Shown here in pieces: positions 56,022 through 64,000 of a stretch of DNA of 64,000 nucleotides; within the stretch, counting starts at the first letter, position 1, and every line of letters begins with the position of its first letter. The position numbers and the translations under genes were made by a program. Source of the DNA: Haematobacter massiliensis (GTDB taxonomy: Bacteria; Pseudomonadota; Alphaproteobacteria; Rhodobacterales; Rhodobacteraceae); contig NZ_JGYG01000003.1 of NCBI RefSeq assembly GCF_000740795.1, forward strand, positions 402,717 to 466,716, read 5' to 3'. The notes under the pieces are model-generated. The model had not been told where the DNA came from. It worked only from the letters and a program-made list of their open reading frames with translations, and ran no database searches.

Positions 56022-56929
56022 GGCCGGCGTGAAGTCGGGGGAGGCTCCCGGCCAGCCCCGCTTATGGTGCCGATGAGACTGGTGGTATGCCGCGTCGGGT
56101 GGATCAGGCTGCTGTCCGATCCCCCCGCGTGTTGCGGGACTGGCCCGGGATGCCGGGCTTGATGACTGACCCGAAGTCCTGCCAGCGTGGTCAAGTTTTG
56201 TGATCGCAGTCGAAGCGAAGCCTGTCTCGGGCCGATCGCCACGGGTAGTAAGACTTGCGGCAGAGGCACCTGCCATTGGCGGGCCTGATCCCCCAGCGCC
56301 TAGTAAGACTGACTCGCGTGACCGGGGACGTTTTCTGCGCCTGATCCCCATGGGCGTGGCGAGACTCGCCGATGCTAAACTATCCGCGGGGCGAGCCTTG
56401 ATCACCACATTGCTCTACCCTCCCGCGCTTAGTGGCGCATGGATGATCCGCTGGGCGGCGCATTTGACTGACAAGCTGTCCGCGATCTGACCTATGCGGC
56501 GGCGCGCCATCCAGAACTGGCAAAAGTCGATGGAGCCGGATCGGTCAATCGGAGCATGTGACTATGGCTTACTGCCCCAGCCGCGCTCCTGCTTTTTGAT
56601 CGCATGAGTGGGATGCCTTTCCGAAAAGACCCGCCCGAGAAACTTCATCACGGCTTTTTTCCCCTGATCTTCTGGCACCCCGGATTACGGTTTGGACGCG
56701 GCCGCACACGATCGCTCCGGCATTTCGCTGGAACGCTCCGATCCGCGGCGATCAACGGGTGGTATGCGAGGCGAGGCCTTCCGCGACAGGCGGACCTACG
56801 GCCTGCAGGCAACCCGGCCGAAACATGGTCCACCGTTTCAACCCAGGATGATGCGCCGCGTTCAGGGAACTGGTCCTTCCGCGAGACAGGGCACTCGAAG
56901 CCGGGCGGACGCACTCCTAGATAAGGGGA
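56022..56929. other. 0.9-kb interval without a recognisable gene
   Basis: The longest gene-free stretch of the window. Open frames on both strands (for example 56200-56490 plus, 55979-56269 minus, 56604-56924 plus) have no ribosome binding site and no family I recognise. It contains three degenerate direct repeats at 56220, 56283 and 56339. It may be a decayed gene or a mobile-element scar; no terminal inverted repeats or transposase motif were found. Confidence 0.5.
56220..56370 (+). repeat. Three degenerate direct repeats
   Basis: Units begin GCCTG at 56220, 56283 and 56339 and each run to a (T)AGTAAGACT or GCGAGACT word. TAGTAAGACT is exact at 56246-56255 and 56301-56310, and the second and third units share CCTGATCCCC. 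Period is about 56-63 bases. Copies are imperfect, so the array looks old. Confidence 0.45.
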
Positions 56930-59383
56930 ATGAGCATCCTCCCCCCCCTGTTTCACGAGTGGTTCTCCGCCCGTGGTTGGTCCGTCCATCCGCATCAGCA
57001 GGCGATGCTCGATCATGCCGCCGAGCCTGCGCTTCTGCTCGTGGCGCCGACGGGCGGGGGCAAGACGCTGGCGGGGTTCCTGCCGTCGCTCATCGACATC
57101 GCCGCTGCCGGGAAACCCGGTCTGCACACGCTCTATGTCTCGCCGCTCAAGGCGCTGACGGCCGACATCAGGCGCAACCTTCTCCGCCCGATAGAGGAGA
57201 TGGCGCTGCCGATCCGCGTGGATGACCGAACCGGCGATACCAGCCAAACCCGCCGCAAGCAGCAGCGCGCCGACCCGCCCCATATCCTCCTCACCACGCC
57301 CGAAAGCCTGGCGCTCATGCTGTCCTATGAGGATGCGCCGCGGGTTTTCGCGGGGCTGAAGCGGGTAATCGTCGATGAGATCCATGCCCTTGCAGAATCG
57401 AAGCGCGGGGATCAGCTCATGCTGTCGCTCGCGCGGCTGGAGGTGCTGGCGCCCGGTCTCAACCGGGTGGGCCTCTCGGCGACGGTAGAGGATCCGCCCG
57501 CGCTCGGCCGCTTCCTTGCCCGCCATCCGGCGCCCTGCCGGATCCTCGCCGCCGATCCCGGCCCGGACCCGGATATCGCCATGCTCACGACCGATGTCCC
57601 CCCTCCATGGGCGGGCGGCGGCGGACGCTATGCCATTCCCGCGATCCTGGAGGAGGTGAAGCGGCACCGCACCACGCTCATCTTCCACAACACACGGGCG
57701 CAGGCGGAGCTGTTCTTCCGCGATCTGTGGCTGGCGAACGGGGACGACCTTCCCATCGCCATCCACCATGGCAGCCTCGCGCGCGAAGCGCGGGAGCGGG
57801 TGGAAGCGGCGATGACGGCGGGCGCGCTCCGCGCCATCGTCTGCACGGGCAGCCTCGATCTCGGTATCGACTGGGGGGATATCGATCTGGTCATTCAGGT
57901 GGGGGCGCCCAAGAACGTCAAGCGCCTCGTTCAGCGGATCGGGCGCGCCAACCACCGCTACAATGCACCGTCCAAGGCGCTGCTGGTGCCCGCGAACCGG
58001 TTCGAGGTGGTGGAATGTCAGGCCGCGCTGGACGCGGTGCGCGATCATGCGCTGGACGGGGAGCCGCGCGGCCCCGGCCCGCTCGACGTGCTCTGCCAGC
58101 ATATCGCGGCCACTGCCGCCGCCGGGCCTTTCGACGCGGACCGCCTTTACGCCGAGGTGCTGACCGCCGGGCCTTATGCCACGCTGGCCCGGGCGGATTT
58201 CGACGCCTGCCTGGATTTCACCGCGACCGGTGGCTATGCGCTGCGGGCCTATGACCGTTGGCAGCGGCTTCGGCAGGGAACCGACGGCCTCTGGCAGCTT
58301 CGCGATCCGCGGAGCGCGCAGACCATCCGCATGAATCTGGGCACGATCATCGACACCGACAAGCTGCGTGTGCGGTTTCGCGGGCAGGGCCAGCCGCTGG
58401 GTGAGGTGGAGGAGGCCTTCGCCGCCACGCTGACACCCGGTGACACCTTCCTGATCGGCGGACAGGTGGTCCGCTACGAGGGCCTGCGCGAGCTCACGGT
58501 GGAGGTGAGCCGCAGTCCCGCCGCCGATCCAAAGATCGCCGTCTATGATGGCACCAAGTTCGCCACCTCCACCCTGCTGACCGATCGGATCCTCGACATC
58601 TTCGCCCGGCCCGACTGGCCCGGCCTTCCCCGCCACACGGCGGACTGGCTGGCACTGCAGCGCGACATCTCCCGCCTGCCCGAACGCGACCGGCTGCTGA
58701 TCGAATGCTTCCCCCATGACGGGCGCATCCATCACTGCATCTACGGTTTCGCGGGGCGGAATGCGCAGCAGACCCTCGGCCTCCTGCTCACGCGCCGCAT
58801 GGAGGAGGAGGGGCTCGGCCCGCTGGGCTTCGTCGCGACCGATTACGCCACGCTGATCTGGGGGCTGGAGCCGATGACCGACGCCGCCCCGCTGTTCGAC
58901 CGGTCACGGCTCCGGGAGGGGCTGGAGGGCTGGTTGCAGGGCAATGCCGTGATGAAACGGTCCTTCCGCGCGGTCGCGACCATCGCCGGGCTGATCACCC
59001 GCAACCTGCCCGGTCAGCGGAAGTCGGGCCGGCAGGCGACCTTTTCCTCCGACATCCTCTACGACACGCTGCGCCGCTATGACCCTGATCACCTGATGCT
59101 CCGCGCCACGCGGGAGGAGGCGATGCGCGGGCTGGTCGATTTCGGCCGGATCGAGGCGATGCTGGATCGGGTGGGGGACCGGATCGACCTCCTCCGGCTC
59201 GACAGGGTGACCCCGCTTTCCGCGCCGCTGATGCTGGAGCCCGGTCGTGTGCCGATCGACGGGGCGGGGCGGGAGCGCCTGCTGGCCGACAGGGCGGAGA
59301 GGCTGCTGGAGGCAGCCGGTCTTGCCGACCTGCAAAACGCCGACTTGCGAATCCCGGCGATGCAGGCCAAGAACGGAGCATGA
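56930..59383 (+). CDS. Ligase-associated DNA damage response DEXH-box helicase (Lhr-like)
   Basis: This 817-residue SF2 helicase has Q-motif-like FHEWFSARGWSVHPHQQAML, Walker A APTGGGKTLAGFLPSL, motif Ia YVSPLKALTADIRRNLLRP, Walker B VDEIHALAESKRGDQL (DEIH), motif III GLSATVEDP, then the second lobe with LDLGIDWGDIDLVIQVGAPK and RLVQRIGRANHRYN. The C-terminal Lhr-specific winged-helix and beta parts follow. At about 820 residues it is the short Lhr branch linked with LigD-like ligase, exonuclease and PdeM. pdeM overlaps it by 4 bases. AAGGGGA precedes ATG 56930. Confidence 0.95.
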   Translation: MSILPPLFHEWFSARGWSVHPHQQAMLDHAAEPALLLVAPTGGGKTLAGFLPSLIDIAAAGKPGLHTLYVSPLKALTADIRRNLLRPIEEMALPIRVDDRTGDTSQTRRKQQRADPPHILLTTPESLALMLSYEDAPRVFAGLKRVIVDEIHALAESKRGDQLMLSLARLEVLAPGLNRVGLSATVEDPPALGRFLARHPAPCRILAADPGPDPDIAMLTTDVPPPWAGGGGRYAIPAILEEVKRHRTTLIFHNTRAQAELFFRDLWLANGDDLPIAIHHGSLAREARERVEAAMTAGALRAIVCTGSLDLGIDWGDIDLVIQVGAPKNVKRLVQRIGRANHRYNAPSKALLVPANRFEVVECQAALDAVRDHALDGEPRGPGPLDVLCQHIAATAAAGPFDADRLYAEVLTAGPYATLARADFDACLDFTATGGYALRAYDRWQRLRQGTDGLWQLRDPRSAQTIRMNLGTIIDTDKLRVRFRGQGQPLGEVEEAFAATLTPGDTFLIGGQVVRYEGLRELTVEVSRSPAADPKIAVYDGTKFATSTLLTDRILDIFARPDWPGLPRHTADWLALQRDISRLPERDRLLIECFPHDGRIHHCIYGFAGRNAQQTLGLLLTRRMEEEGLGPLGFVATDYATLIWGLEPMTDAAPLFDRSRLREGLEGWLQGNAVMKRSFRAVATIAGLITRNLPGQRKSGRQATFSSDILYDTLRRYDPDHLMLRATREEAMRGLVDFGRIEAMLDRVGDRIDLLRLDRVTPLSAPLMLEPGRVPIDGAGRERLLADRAERLLEAAGLADLQNADLRIPAMQAKNGA

Positions 59384-60045
59384 ACGGCTTCACCTTTCAG
59401 CTTCAGGGGGCGCGGCTGACGGCCCTTTCCTCCGGCGCGCTCTGGTGGCCGGAGCGGCGCTTGCTCACCGTTTCGGACCTGCATTTCGGCAAGGCCCGCC
59501 GCGCCGCACGACGGGGGGGGCAGCTTCTGCCGCCCTATGAGGTAGCGGAGACCCTGTTCCGGCTTGAGACAGTAGTGGATGCGCTCCGCCCCGCCACGGT
59601 CATCGCACTCGGCGACAGTTTCGACGATGCCGCCGCGGCGGATGAGATGGGGGAAGCGGAGCGGTTGCGCCTTCTCCGCCTGATGGCGGGCCGGCAGTGG
59701 CTCTGGGTGGAGGGCAACCACGACCCCGGCCCGGTGTCGCTTGGCGGCGCGCATGTGGCGGCGGTGACGGTGGGGCCACTGGTCTTCCGCCACATCGCGG
59801 ACGAGGCCAGCGGCGAAGTGTCGGGCCACTACCATCCAAAGGCCCGTCTGGGGCTGGGCGGCGCCAGTATCTCCCGCCCCTGCTTCCTGATCGACGGTAC
59901 GCGGGTCATCATGCCTGCCTTCGGCAGCTACACCGGCGGGCTTGGCTGCAAAAGCCCGGTGCTTGCCTCCCTCATGGCACCCGGGGCGCTCGCAGTGCTC
60001 ACCGGACCTTCGGCGCGCGCCGTACCCATGGCGGCGGTTGGCTGA
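59380..60045 (+). CDS. pdeM: Ligase-associated DNA damage response endonuclease PdeM
   Basis: The 221-residue calcineurin-like phosphoesterase has the metal motifs LLTVSDLHFGKARRAARRG, VIALGDSFDDAAAADEM, LWVEGNHDPGPVS and VSGHYHPKAR. This fits PdeM, a metallo-nuclease partner of the Lhr-type helicase. The ATG overlaps the helicase stop (ATGA). The other two members of the four-gene set (ATP-dependent ligase and exonuclease) are not in the window. Confidence 0.94.
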   Translation: MNGFTFQLQGARLTALSSGALWWPERRLLTVSDLHFGKARRAARRGGQLLPPYEVAETLFRLETVVDALRPATVIALGDSFDDAAAADEMGEAERLRLLRLMAGRQWLWVEGNHDPGPVSLGGAHVAAVTVGPLVFRHIADEASGEVSGHYHPKARLGLGGASISRPCFLIDGTRVIMPAFGSYTGGLGCKSPVLASLMAPGALAVLTGPSARAVPMAAVG

Positions 60046-60047
60046 AC

Positions 60048-60067
60048 TTCCGCTTCCCCCAGCGGAA
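60048..60067. repeat. Hairpin after pdeM
   Basis: TTCCGCT (60048-60054) and AGCGGAA (60061-60067) form a 7-bp stem over TCCCCC. Adenines follow on the plus strand, so as a terminator it would work only in the minus direction, where no gene ends. It might be a processing structure before the thioesterase gene. Confidence 0.3.
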
Positions 60068-60107
60068 AAAACCCGCAATTGTCTGACAGTAAAGAGGGAG
60101 GGACCGG

Positions 60108-60548
60108 ATGGACACCGCGACAGAGCCGCTGGAGAGCCGTATTCGGGCAAGTTTCGCGCGGCAATCCATGCTCGCGACGCTGAAGGCGACGCTGGATGAG
60201 GTAACGGAGGGTCGCTGTGTCATCTCCGCCCCCCTCCTGCCCGAAACACGCCAGCAGCACGGCGCGGGTCATGCGGGGGCCACGTTCACGCTGGTCGATA
60301 CGGCGGCGGGCTATGCGGCGCTGACGCTCATCCCTCCGGGCACGGAAGTGATGACTGCCGAAATGAAGATCAACCTGCTTTCCCCCGCCATCGGCGACCG
60401 GCTGATCGCGACCGGGGAGGTCGTGCGCGCCGGACGGCGGCTCATCGTGGTGCGCGGCGAGGTCGTGGCAGAGGAGGCGGGCCGGACCCGCACCATCGCC
60501 ATCGTGCAAGGGACGATGATCCCGGTCGATCCACCCGCGGGGGAATGA
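60108..60548 (+). CDS. PaaI-family hotdog thioesterase
   Basis: The 146-residue single hotdog domain has LLPETRQQHGAGHAGATFTL, the PaaI-type HGG-like helix, followed by VDTAAGYAALTLIPPGTEVM and TAEMKINLLSPAIGDRLIAT. Family members hydrolyse acyl- or aryl-CoA. It is 62 bases after pdeM; AGGGAGGG precedes its ATG. Specific substrate not determinable. Confidence 0.9.
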   Translation: MDTATEPLESRIRASFARQSMLATLKATLDEVTEGRCVISAPLLPETRQQHGAGHAGATFTLVDTAAGYAALTLIPPGTEVMTAEMKINLLSPAIGDRLIATGEVVRAGRRLIVVRGEVVAEEAGRTRTIAIVQGTMIPVDPPAGE

Positions 60549-60614
60549 TCCCCCGGATCCGCGCCGCGCCTGCCGCCATCGGTCGCCTTCCTCCCCGACG
60601 AGGCCAGCGCCCTC

Positions 60615-60762
60615 GCAGCCTGCTGAAAATGGTTTCCAGCGCTGCGTTGGTGCTGAAATCGTTCGCAATCGGAAGACATCCAGCCAGAAATCCAACTGTT
60701 TTGCGTCGCTCCGGGGGCCGTTTCCCGATTTCCAGAGCACAGGCATGCTTTCAGCAGCCTGC
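60615..60762. mobile_element. 148-bp inverted-repeat element, possible MITE or IS remnant
   Basis: GCAGCCTGCTGAAA at 60615-60628 and TTTCAGCAGCCTGC at 60749-60762 are inverted copies with 13 of 14 bases matching. The interior has no coding frame with a ribosome binding site. Base use inside (for example ATCCAACTGTTTTGCG) is less GC-rich than the flanks. Such ends resemble insertion sequence termini, but no target duplication is visible. It lies between convergent genes. Confidence 0.5.
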
Positions 60763-60828
60763 CAGACCAAGACGGCTCTTGTGATACCGCCGCGCAGCCG
60801 ACACCCATTCGGGGCCACGCGATGGTTC

Positions 60829-61722
60829 TCAGAGCGTCAATCCCTCCGGCTCCGCCAGCCCGTTCGCCCGCGCACAGGCGGTGAGCGTATTGGCCAGGAG
60901 GCAGGCGATGGTCATCGGCCCGACACCGCCCGGAACCGGAGTGATCGCGCCCGCGACCCCCACGGCCTCGTCAAAGGCCACATCGCCAGCCAGCCTTGTC
61001 CGCCCCTCGCCCGCGTCGATGCGGTTGATGCCCACGTCGATGACGGTGGCACCCGGACGGATCCAGTCGCCCCGGATCATCCCGGGACGGCCCACCGCCG
61101 CCACGAGGATCTCCGCTTCGCGGCAGAGCGCGGGGAGGTCCTGCGTCCGGCTGTGCGCAATAGTGACCGTGCAGCTTTCCCGCAGCAGAAGCTGCGCCAT
61201 CGGCTTGCCGACGATGTTGGAGCGCCCGACGACGACTGCCCGACGCCCCGCCAGATCGCCCAGCTGGTCGCGGAGCAGCATCAGACAGCCGAGCGGCGTG
61301 CAGGGCACCATGGCCTTCCGCCCGGTGGCGAGGCGGCCCACATTGATGGCGTGAAACCCGTCCACGTCCTTGGCGGGGTCGAGGGCATTGATGACTCGCG
61401 CCTCGTCCATATGGCGTGGCAGGGGAAGCTGGACGAGGATGCCATGCACCACCGGGTCGGCGTTCAGCCGGTCGATGAGGGCGAGAAGCTCTGCCTCCGG
61501 CGTCTCGGCGGGCAGGCGATACTCGAAGCTCTCCATCCCCGCGGCGCGGGTCTGGACACCTTTGTTCTTCACATAGACCTGACTGGCCGGATCCTCTCCC
61601 ACCAGAACGACGGCGAGGCCGGGCGTGATGCCCGCCGCCGCCCTGATCCGGGCAACCTCCACCGCTACACGCTCCCGGATGCCGGCAGCGAAAGCCTTGC
61701 CGTCGATGATCCTTGCCGTCAT
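60829..61722 (-). CDS. folD: Bifunctional methylene-THF dehydrogenase/methenyl-THF cyclohydrolase
   Basis: The 297-residue FolD interconverts 5,10-methylene-, 5,10-methenyl- and 10-formyl-THF. It has the active-site pair in [11 protein letters not shown] (Tyr50, Lys54), [20 protein letters not shown], the nucleotide-site motif [18 protein letters not shown] and the terminal [18 protein letters not shown]. The ATG overlaps the chorismate mutase stop (ATGA). With Fhs upstream on the same strand it completes the route from formate to methylene-THF. Confidence 0.97.
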   Translation of the reverse strand: MTARIIDGKAFAAGIRERVAVEVARIRAAAGITPGLAVVLVGEDPASQVYVKNKGVQTRAAGMESFEYRLPAETPEAELLALIDRLNADPVVHGILVQLPLPRHMDEARVINALDPAKDVDGFHAINVGRLATGRKAMVPCTPLGCLMLLRDQLGDLAGRRAVVVGRSNIVGKPMAQLLLRESCTVTIAHSRTQDLPALCREAEILVAAVGRPGMIRGDWIRPGATVIDVGINRIDAGEGRTRLAGDVAFDEAVGVAGAITPVPGGVGPMTIACLLANTLTACARANGLAEPEGLTL

Positions 61723-62066
61723 TCCGTCTGTCCTTCCGATGGGCTGGCCGAGGAGGTCCCTGAGCGGGCGGCTGACGGGCCGAGAACCTGCTCCTCGCGC
61801 GCGATGGACCAGTCGATGAGATGCCGCCAGAGAGCCTCCGCCAGATCGGGGTCCAGACCGAGCTCCGTACCCGCGCGGCGCACATTGGCCACGACTTCCT
61901 CCACCCGCGCATCGATACGGGCGGGCAGGCCTTCCGTCGGTTTCAGCTGCGCGGCACGGTCGATATAGGCCGCGCGGCGCACCAGGAGGGCTACGATCTC
62001 ACGGTCCAGCGCGTCGATGGCGGGCCTGAGTTCGGCCATCGACAGGCAATCCTGTGGCTGTTGCAA
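61719..62066 (-). CDS. Chorismate mutase (AroQ type)
   Basis: The protein of up to 115 residues is a short all-helical AroQ domain: [60 protein letters not shown] and [20 protein letters not shown]. It converts chorismate to prephenate for Phe/Tyr. The start is either the TTG at 62066, with GGGAG six bases upstream, or the ATG at 62039. A Ser-rich tail precedes the stop, which overlaps folD. Confidence 0.9.
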   Translation of the reverse strand: MQQPQDCLSMAELRPAIDALDREIVALLVRRAAYIDRAAQLKPTEGLPARIDARVEEVVANVRRAGTELGLDPDLAEALWRHLIDWSIAREEQVLGPSAARSGTSSASPSEGQTE

Positions 62067-62091
62067 GGGGGTCTCCCGCGCTATGGGCGAT

Positions 62092-62139
62092 GGCGCCTCT
62101 TAGCGGCTGGGCCACCGCCTTGCAATCGGGCGAGGCGCC
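62092..62139 (-). repeat. Perfect 8-bp inverted repeat between fhs and chorismate mutase
   Basis: GGCGCCTC (62092-62099) and GAGGCGCC (62132-62139) are perfect inverse copies, and the sequence between them can fold into a smaller GC stem. It starts 4 bases after the fhs stop on the minus strand. No T-run follows. It may act as partial terminator or mRNA-protecting structure. Confidence 0.4.
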
Positions 62140-62142
62140 GAG

Positions 62143-63813
62143 TCAGAACAACCCCTGAATGTTGCCCTCGCTATCCAGCCGGATGGTTTCGGCCGCAGGG
62201 TGGCGCGGCAGTCCCGGCATCGTGCGGATCTCGCCGCAGAGAACGACCACGAATCCCGCCCCGGCCGACAGCCGAACTTCCGTCACCGGCAGGGTGAAGC
62301 CGGTCGGCGCGCCGCGAAGCCCGGCATCGGCAGAGAAGGAGTACTGCGTCTTGGCCATGCAGACCGGCAGGTGGCCATAGCCCTCCTCCTCCCAGCGGCG
62401 GAGCTGGCTGCGGGCCTGCTCGGGCAGGTTCACGTCGGCGGCGCCGTATATCTGGCGCGCGACGGTCGCGATCTTCTCCTCCAGCGGCAGTTCCGCAGGA
62501 TAGAGCGGCTGAAACCGCGCCTCCCCAGACCGCGCGATCTCCGCTACCCGGCGGGCCAGCGGCAGAAGTCCTGCCGAACCATCGGCCCAGTGGGTGCAGG
62601 GATAGGCCTCCGCCCCCGCCCGTTCCGCCGCCTCGATCAGCGCCTGGGTCTCCTGCGGCGTGTCGGAGGAGAAGTGATTGATGGCGACCACGGCAGGCAC
62701 GCCGAACTTCCGCACGTTCTCGATATGCCGCACGAGGTTGGCCGCACCGCGTCGCACGGCCTCCACATCCTCCTGCCCCAGATCCTCGCGCGCCACGCCG
62801 CCGTGGAACTTGATGGCCCTGACCGTGGCCACGATCACCACCGCATCCGGCTTCAGCCCGGCCGAACGGCACTTGATGTCGAAGAACTTCTCCGCCCCGA
62901 GATCGGCGCCGAAACCGGCCTCCGTCACCACGAAATCGGCAAGACGCAGCGCCGCCCGCGTTGCGACCACGGAGTTGCAGCCATGGGCGATATTCGCAAA
63001 GGGCCCGCCGTGGACGAAGGCCGGCGTATGCTCCAGCGTCTGGACGAGGTTCGGCTGCATCGCGTCCTTGAGCAGCACGGCCATTGCGCCATCGGCCTTC
63101 AGGTCGCGGCAGTAGACCGGCGTCCGGTCGCTGCGGAAGCCGATGACGATCCGGGCGAGCCGCTCCTCCAGATCCGCCAAGTCCTCCGCCAGACAGAGAC
63201 AGGCCATCACCTCGGACGCCACGGTGATGTCGAAGCCGCCCTCCCGCGGGTAGCCGTTCGGCGCGCCACCAAGGCCCAGCACCACTTCGCGCAGCGCGCG
63301 GTCGTTCATGTCGACCACACGCTTCCATGCCACGCGCCGCTGGTCGATCCCCAGCGCGTTGCCCCAGTAGATGTGGTTGTCGATCATTGCGGACAGCAGG
63401 TTGTGCGCCGCACCGATGGCGTGGAAATCCCCGGTGAAATGGAGGTTCATGTCCTCCATCGGGATCACCTGTGCATAGCCGCCGCCCGCGGCTCCTCCCT
63501 TCATGCCGAACGAAGGGCCGAGGCTTGCCTCGCGCAGACAGACCGCCACCTTCTCGCCGATCCGCTGCAACCCGTCGCCAAGGCCGACGGTGGTGGTCGT
63601 CTTCCCCTCGCCCGCAGGGGTCGGATTGACGGCGGTAACCAGGATCAGCCGACCCTCCGGCCTGCCGTTCAGCGTCGCCAGAAAGGCGGGATCCAGCTTG
63701 GCCTTGTCGCGACCGTAGGGAATCAGTGCCTCCGGCGGGATGCCGATCCGCGCGCCGATTTCCGCGGGGGGCAGCTTTTCCGCCGCTCGGGCGATGTCGA
63801 TATCGGACAGCAC
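62143..63813 (-). CDS. fhs: Formate-tetrahydrofolate ligase
   Basis: The predicted 556-residue ATP-dependent ligase makes 10-formyl-THF from formate. It carries the P-loop [20 protein letters not shown] (residues 57-76), [58 protein letters not shown] and [13 protein letters not shown]. The GTG at 63813 gives the standard length and starts just before the conserved [18 protein letters not shown]; the frame stays open 39 codons further but without conserved sequence. Chorismate mutase and folD follow. Confidence 0.96.
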   Translation of the reverse strand: MLSDIDIARAAEKLPPAEIGARIGIPPEALIPYGRDKAKLDPAFLATLNGRPEGRLILVTAVNPTPAGEGKTTTTVGLGDGLQRIGEKVAVCLREASLGPSFGMKGGAAGGGYAQVIPMEDMNLHFTGDFHAIGAAHNLLSAMIDNHIYWGNALGIDQRRVAWKRVVDMNDRALREVVLGLGGAPNGYPREGGFDITVASEVMACLCLAEDLADLEERLARIVIGFRSDRTPVYCRDLKADGAMAVLLKDAMQPNLVQTLEHTPAFVHGGPFANIAHGCNSVVATRAALRLADFVVTEAGFGADLGAEKFFDIKCRSAGLKPDAVVIVATVRAIKFHGGVAREDLGQEDVEAVRRGAANLVRHIENVRKFGVPAVVAINHFSSDTPQETQALIEAAERAGAEAYPCTHWADGSAGLLPLARRVAEIARSGEARFQPLYPAELPLEEKIATVARQIYGAADVNLPEQARSQLRRWEEEGYGHLPVCMAKTQYSFSADAGLRGAPTGFTLPVTEVRLSAGAGFVVVLCGEIRTMPGLPRHPAAETIRLDSEGNIQGLF

Positions 63814-63935
63814 GGGGGGGTCTCTCGCTTGCTCACTCCTGTTGACAGCGGTTCTGGCCGATGGCGGGCCGCTTCGCAAGCCGCGTGTGGCGGGAAGGTG
63901 TGTGGAGGGATGACTCCCGCGAATCTTCACGATAT

Positions 63936-63947
63936 GTTAGCGCTAAC
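63936..63947. promoter_or_regulatory. LacI-type operator palindrome
   Basis: GTTAGCGCTAAC is a perfect 12-base palindrome with the central CG pair typical of LacI/GalR-family operators. It lies 28 bases before the ATG of the last gene and 122 bases before the fhs start, in the divergent spacer, with TTAATG just after it as a possible -10. A sugar-responsive repressor is the most likely reader. Confidence 0.6.
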
Positions 63948-63975
63948 TTAATGGGTTTTATCGGAGAAAGACCTC

Positions 63976-64000
63976 ATGACGACGACTTTGGCGATCAACG
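63976..64000 (+). CDS. 5' end of a gene cut by the window edge
   Basis: ATG at 63976 with GGAGA nine bases upstream opens a frame MTTTLAIN that runs off the window. Eight codons are too few to name it. The operator-like palindrome just upstream suggests a LacI-family-controlled gene, often sugar transport or catabolism. Confidence 0.55.

Noticed and set aside
56604..56924. 106-codon frame before the helicase gene
   Set aside because: No ribosome binding site and no family resemblance; it stays part of the unexplained gap.

Overview
The window is high-GC bacterial chromosome and reads as core genome of an alphaproteobacterium of the Rhodobacterales (Rhodobacteraceae/Paracoccaceae type). The main support is the aa3 oxidase gene order ctaC-ctaB-small ORF-ctaG-ctaE-SURF1 running into thrC and an M16 peptidase. 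Further support comes from an ArgJ with a lysine-rich N-terminal extension beside a MutT gene, a UdgX plus radical-SAM DNA repair pair, a tandem glycine riboswitch ahead of gcvTH-VOC-gcvP, and an RpoH-type promoter before dnaK. The taxon is inferred from gene order and protein style, not from a marker alignment. I see no prophage, CRISPR array or complete insertion sequence.

Layout. 1-5.2 kb: 5' part of an SDR gene, alkB, heat-shock dnaK-dnaJ, radC. 5.4-11.9 kb: a secreted protein of unknown function and secA on the minus strand, then a PpiC-type isomerase, argJ, mutT and a 47-residue ORF on the plus strand. 12.2-14.0 kb: ubiG and proline iminopeptidase, divergent. 14.1-20.8 kb: a surface polysaccharide block, YjbH-like outer-membrane protein, YjbF-like lipoprotein and a YjbE-like small protein closed by an intrinsic terminator, followed by rfbCBDA for dTDP-L-rhamnose. 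21.3 kb: tRNA-Ala(CGC). 21.5-26.5 kb: glycine cleavage operon under a tandem glycine riboswitch. 26.6-28.3 kb: glnK-amtB. 28.6-30.8 kb: class A PBP. 31-32.4 kb: mlaA-mlaC. 32.5-35.1 kb: UdgX fusion plus radical-SAM repair protein.

35.2-40.5 kb: D-2-hydroxyacid dehydrogenase, ExoD, molybdopterin oxidoreductase, FAD oxidase of the D-lactate/glycolate type, secreted metallo-hydrolase, GNAT. 40.5-47.5 kb: M16 peptidase, thrC and the cytochrome c oxidase operon, all on the minus strand. 47.7-54.3 kb: tldD, dprA, a glycine-zipper lipoprotein, an EF-hand protein, topA. 54.4-56.0 kb: 3-oxoacid CoA-transferase subunits and a small GNAT. 56.9-60.5 kb: ligase-associated helicase and PdeM, then a thioesterase. 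60.8-63.8 kb: fhs, chorismate mutase and folD on the minus strand. The window ends in the first codons of another gene behind a LacI-type palindrome.

Functionally, the gcv operon, folD and fhs all handle one-carbon units on tetrahydrofolate. AlkB, RadC, UdgX/radical SAM, DprA, TopA and Lhr-like/PdeM are a spread of DNA repair and processing genes. The YjbHFE-rfb block, PBP and MlaAC concern the envelope. Many operons are tightly packed, with 1- or 4-base start/stop overlaps and repeated GTG or TTG starts. Less ordinary spots are the YjbHFE-like block, the UdgX fusion, the VOC gene inside gcv, a 148-bp inverted-repeat element at 60.6 kb, and a 0.9-kb gap at 56 kb with degenerate repeats.
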